Positions 61,880 through 64,000 of a DNA stretch of 64,000 nucleotides are shown here, piece after piece. Positions within the stretch are counted from its first letter, which is position 1. Every line of letters begins with the position of its first letter. The DNA comes from Sanyastnella coralliicola (lineage in GTDB: Bacteria > Bacteroidota > Bacteroidia > Flavobacteriales_D > Sanyastnellaceae): positions 124,001 to 188,000 of the forward strand of contig NZ_CP132543.1 of the NCBI RefSeq assembly GCF_030845195.1, in the 5' to 3' direction. Under the pieces are notes generated by a model. It saw only the letters and a list, made by a program, of their open reading frames with translations. It was not told the DNA's origin and searched no databases. Made by a program: the position numbers and the translations under genes.

Positions 61880-62326
61880 ATGACTGATATGAAGAAACTG
61901 ATTATGATCCTGATGTTGGCTTTGCCTGTGGTAGCATTCGCTCAGAAACCAACGAAAGCAACGAAAACTGTCCGCTCTGAAGCAACAGAAGGAACAGTTC
62001 CGAACTTTTACGGTGAAATCTTGGTGATGAACCAGCAAGGGCGTCAGATCATCCGTGTGATCTTTGATAACAATACATCGCGTTTGATTCAAGACAAAGA
62101 ACTTCGAGTAGAGCTGGATAACCTCAAGAAAATGCAGTGGGAGAGTGTGCTCCACGCTATTAATACCCTTTCTGCGCTTGGATGGGAAATAGGAGATAGC
62201 TTCGAAACAGAGACTCGCACAGGAACTGAAATGCATATGCTTGTTTACAAAGGAGTGCCAAAATTGATGGCCCCGAGTATCGAACCTTCGAAAGAAGGGG
62301 CGAACAAGTCAGGAGCAAGAAAATAA
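61880..62326 (+). CDS. Small exported protein of unknown function
   Basis: A 148-residue protein with a signal peptide (MTDMKKLIMILMLALPVVAFAQ). The mature part has the pattern YGEILVMNQQGRQIIRVIF, a helix LRVELDNLKKMQWESVLHAINTL and SALGWEIGDSFETETRTGT, a small alpha/beta domain like DUF4177-type proteins (resemblance only). The frame is open upstream to 61778; either the ATG at 61880 or the one at 61889 begins the signal peptide. Confidence 0.65.
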   Translation: MTDMKKLIMILMLALPVVAFAQKPTKATKTVRSEATEGTVPNFYGEILVMNQQGRQIIRVIFDNNTSRLIQDKELRVELDNLKKMQWESVLHAINTLSALGWEIGDSFETETRTGTEMHMLVYKGVPKLMAPSIEPSKEGANKSGARK

Positions 62327-62344
62327 TTTCACTTTTGAGTGATG

Positions 62345-62370
62345 AAAGGCCGCAAATGCGGCCTTTTTTT
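62345..62370 (+). terminator. Intrinsic terminator after the small exported protein
   Basis: Stem AAAGGCCGCA / TGCGGCCTTT with a tight loop and a seven-base T run, 18 bases after the stop. It resembles the terminator at 59119-59143. Confidence 0.88.
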
Positions 62371-62457
62371 ATTCTCTAAACCTCGGATTCCAGTCTGGCG
62401 TCCATAGAAGCGGCGAATGGGAGTGTGAGAAAATCCATTTCTTCCTAACTTGTTGAC

Positions 62458-63987
62458 ATGAAGTCTGTTCTGCTAATCGTCGTAGCGCTTTTGAGCGTTT
62501 CACTGTGTCGTGCTCAAGAAGCTACTTGGGCCGAAGACATTGCCCCGTTGATCTATGATAATTGTTCGAAATGCCACCATGAAGGACAAGCAGCACATTT
62601 CTCTTTAATGAGTTATGATGACGTTGCAGAACACTCTCTTGGAATTTCATATGCCCTTGGTGAAGGAATTATGCCGCCATGGCCTGCAGATCCTGAATAC
62701 CGGCATTTCGTTGGAGAAACATACTTGTCACCCGCTGAGAAAGCGATGGTGATTGATTGGATCTCGGAGGGAATGCCCTTCGGTGATCCTGAGGTAGAAC
62801 CTGAGGCTCCTGAATTTGAAGACGGTGGCACGCTTTTAGAATCGGTTGACTTCGTTGCTGCCATCGAACCGTACGAGATTCAGTACAACTCTGAGGAGTA
62901 TCGTTGGTTCGTTATACCAACCAACTTCAGCGAGACGAAGTACATCCAAGCCGTAGAAGTCATGGCTGGTATTTCTGAAGCTGTTCACCATGCAGATATT
63001 CATGTAGACGTTACAGGTAATTCAGCCGCCTATGATGCGCTTGATCCTCTTCCAGGATTCAATACACAGATCGGATGGCCCACAACAACAACCTACATCA
63101 ATGCCTGGCAACCAGGCGCTGGTCCTGCGCGCTATCCAGATAACTGGGGAATAGCACTTCCACCTGGTGCTGATCTCGTTATTGAAATCCACTACGGTTT
63201 TGGCTTCGCTGGAGAGGTAGATAGCACCTACATGAATCTCGAGTTCGTGGATGACCCAGACAACGTACGTCCCATTTCAGTGGGCTGGTTGATGGGGTCA
63301 GGACAAATGACAGACGGTCCACTTGTCATCCCACCCAATCAGATCAGCACTTTCCATCAAGAAGCCACGCCATTCTGGAGCGACAAATCCTTGCTCGCAA
63401 TTTGTCCGCACATGCATCTCCTAGGAGAGTCCTATAAAGTCTGGATGGAGACGCCGCAAGGTGATTCAATACCATTGATAGATATTCCGGATTGGCAATT
63501 TAGGTGGCAGTTCTACTATAATTTTCAGTCTCCTCAGTACTTCCCGGCTGGCTCTGTATTGAAGAGCATTGGGCAATATGACAATACCGTCAACAACCCG
63601 GATAATCCGAACGATCCCCCAGAAACGGTCTATGACGGAGGTCTGACAACGGATGAAATGTTTCTCTGCTATTTCATCTATGCAGATTATCAGCCAGGTG
63701 ATGAGGAGTTGATCCTTGATCCAGATTTGATTACTTCAGTGGAAGATTTGACGACCACAGAAGAGTTGGCACCTTGGCCAAACCCAACCTCGTCTCAGCT
63801 CCAGTTGAATCTACCTTCAGACCAGTCTTCTGAACTGTCTATTTATTCATCTCATGGACAATTGGTCCAAAGCGATGTAGTCAACGGAAGATCGACCATC
63901 GATGTGAGTAGTTTAAGCACAGGATTCTATTCTATTGTCGTTCGAAACGACCTCTGGATTCGTAAGTCCTCATTTATAAAACGTTAG
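62458..63987 (+). CDS. Cytochrome c / copper monooxygenase-like protein with T9SS sorting domain
   Basis: A 509-residue exported protein (signal peptide 1-19). A heme c site Cys36-Ser-Lys-Cys39-His40 lies in DNCSKCHHEGQA, within a short planctomycete-type cytochrome domain (about 22-105; GIMPPWPADPEY). A domain like the Cu type II ascorbate-dependent monooxygenases (PHM/DBH) follows, with candidate copper ligands in SEAVHHADIHVD, LVIEIHYGF and CPHMHLLGESYKVWM. The last about 75 residues are a type A T9SS domain (APWPNPTSSQLQLNL ... GFYSIVV). Cytochrome-monooxygenase fusions of this kind are known in Bacteroidota, but the substrate is unknown. Confidence 0.82.
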   Translation: MKSVLLIVVALLSVSLCRAQEATWAEDIAPLIYDNCSKCHHEGQAAHFSLMSYDDVAEHSLGISYALGEGIMPPWPADPEYRHFVGETYLSPAEKAMVIDWISEGMPFGDPEVEPEAPEFEDGGTLLESVDFVAAIEPYEIQYNSEEYRWFVIPTNFSETKYIQAVEVMAGISEAVHHADIHVDVTGNSAAYDALDPLPGFNTQIGWPTTTTYINAWQPGAGPARYPDNWGIALPPGADLVIEIHYGFGFAGEVDSTYMNLEFVDDPDNVRPISVGWLMGSGQMTDGPLVIPPNQISTFHQEATPFWSDKSLLAICPHMHLLGESYKVWMETPQGDSIPLIDIPDWQFRWQFYYNFQSPQYFPAGSVLKSIGQYDNTVNNPDNPNDPPETVYDGGLTTDEMFLCYFIYADYQPGDEELILDPDLITSVEDLTTTEELAPWPNPTSSQLQLNLPSDQSSELSIYSSHGQLVQSDVVNGRSTIDVSSLSTGFYSIVVRNDLWIRKSSFIKR

Positions 63988-64000
63988 AGTGTAATTCTAA

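Overview
The window looks like chromosome of a Bacteroidota bacterium, most likely a marine member of the Flavobacteriales (Cryomorphaceae/Schleiferiaceae/Crocinitomicaceae-like; the placement is inference). The evidence is type IX secretion and gliding genes (gldJ, a porP/sprF homologue, porU, porV), several secreted proteins with type A T9SS sorting domains, Bacteroidota-type -7 boxes (TAnnTTTG) in front of many genes, almost no Shine-Dalgarno sites, and the conserved block exbB-exbD-tonB-folC. No phage, insertion sequence, integrase, CRISPR array or rRNA operon is visible.

Layout. 1-7.9 kb: surface polysaccharide genes (flippase, chain-length regulator, polymerase/ligase, GDP-L-fucose synthase, Wzi-like outer-membrane protein) with a divergent glycosyltransferase. 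7.9-18.3 kb: rnhB, a 1318-residue modular secreted protein, a MORN-like protein, an Na/Pi cotransporter behind Pho-box-like repeats, a LuxE-like acyl-protein synthetase, two lipoproteins and a PiT-like transporter. 18.4-29.6 kb: tyrS, murF, gldJ and a porP/sprF homologue on the minus strand, divergent from porU, porV and ispF. 29.6-36.2 kb: a DUF4956/VTC polyphosphate-polymerase-like pair, cdd, pdhA, pdhC and recG. 36.3-47.8 kb: an NTF2-like protein with a large beta-propeller protein, acyl-CoA dehydrogenase, anmK, glutamate dehydrogenase, nhaD, then exbB-exbD-tonB-folC. 48-59 kb and 62.4-64 kb: large exported proteins, most with T9SS sorting domains (FG-GAP, CotH, PhoD, TlpA-like thioredoxin, cytochrome c/copper monooxygenase). 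60-60.6 kb: a repeat-rich spacer, tRNA-Val(TAC) and a tRNA-like remnant.

How the genes fit together. PorV carries T9SS substrates to PorU, which removes their C-terminal signals; the window encodes both these parts and at least five probable substrates. ExbB/ExbD/TonB energises outer-membrane transport. Na/Pi and PiT transporters, PhoD and the VTC pair form a loose phosphate theme.

The least expected signals are at DNA level. A 13-base word, TTCCGCGNTAGCG, occurs 13 times in 64 kb. It is almost always inside genes and in one orientation and frame, where it encodes Ala-X-Ala-Glu with fixed codons. Spacers also carry heptanucleotide tandem repeats joined to duplicated hairpins, and a truncated tRNA-like sequence lies upstream of tRNA-Val.
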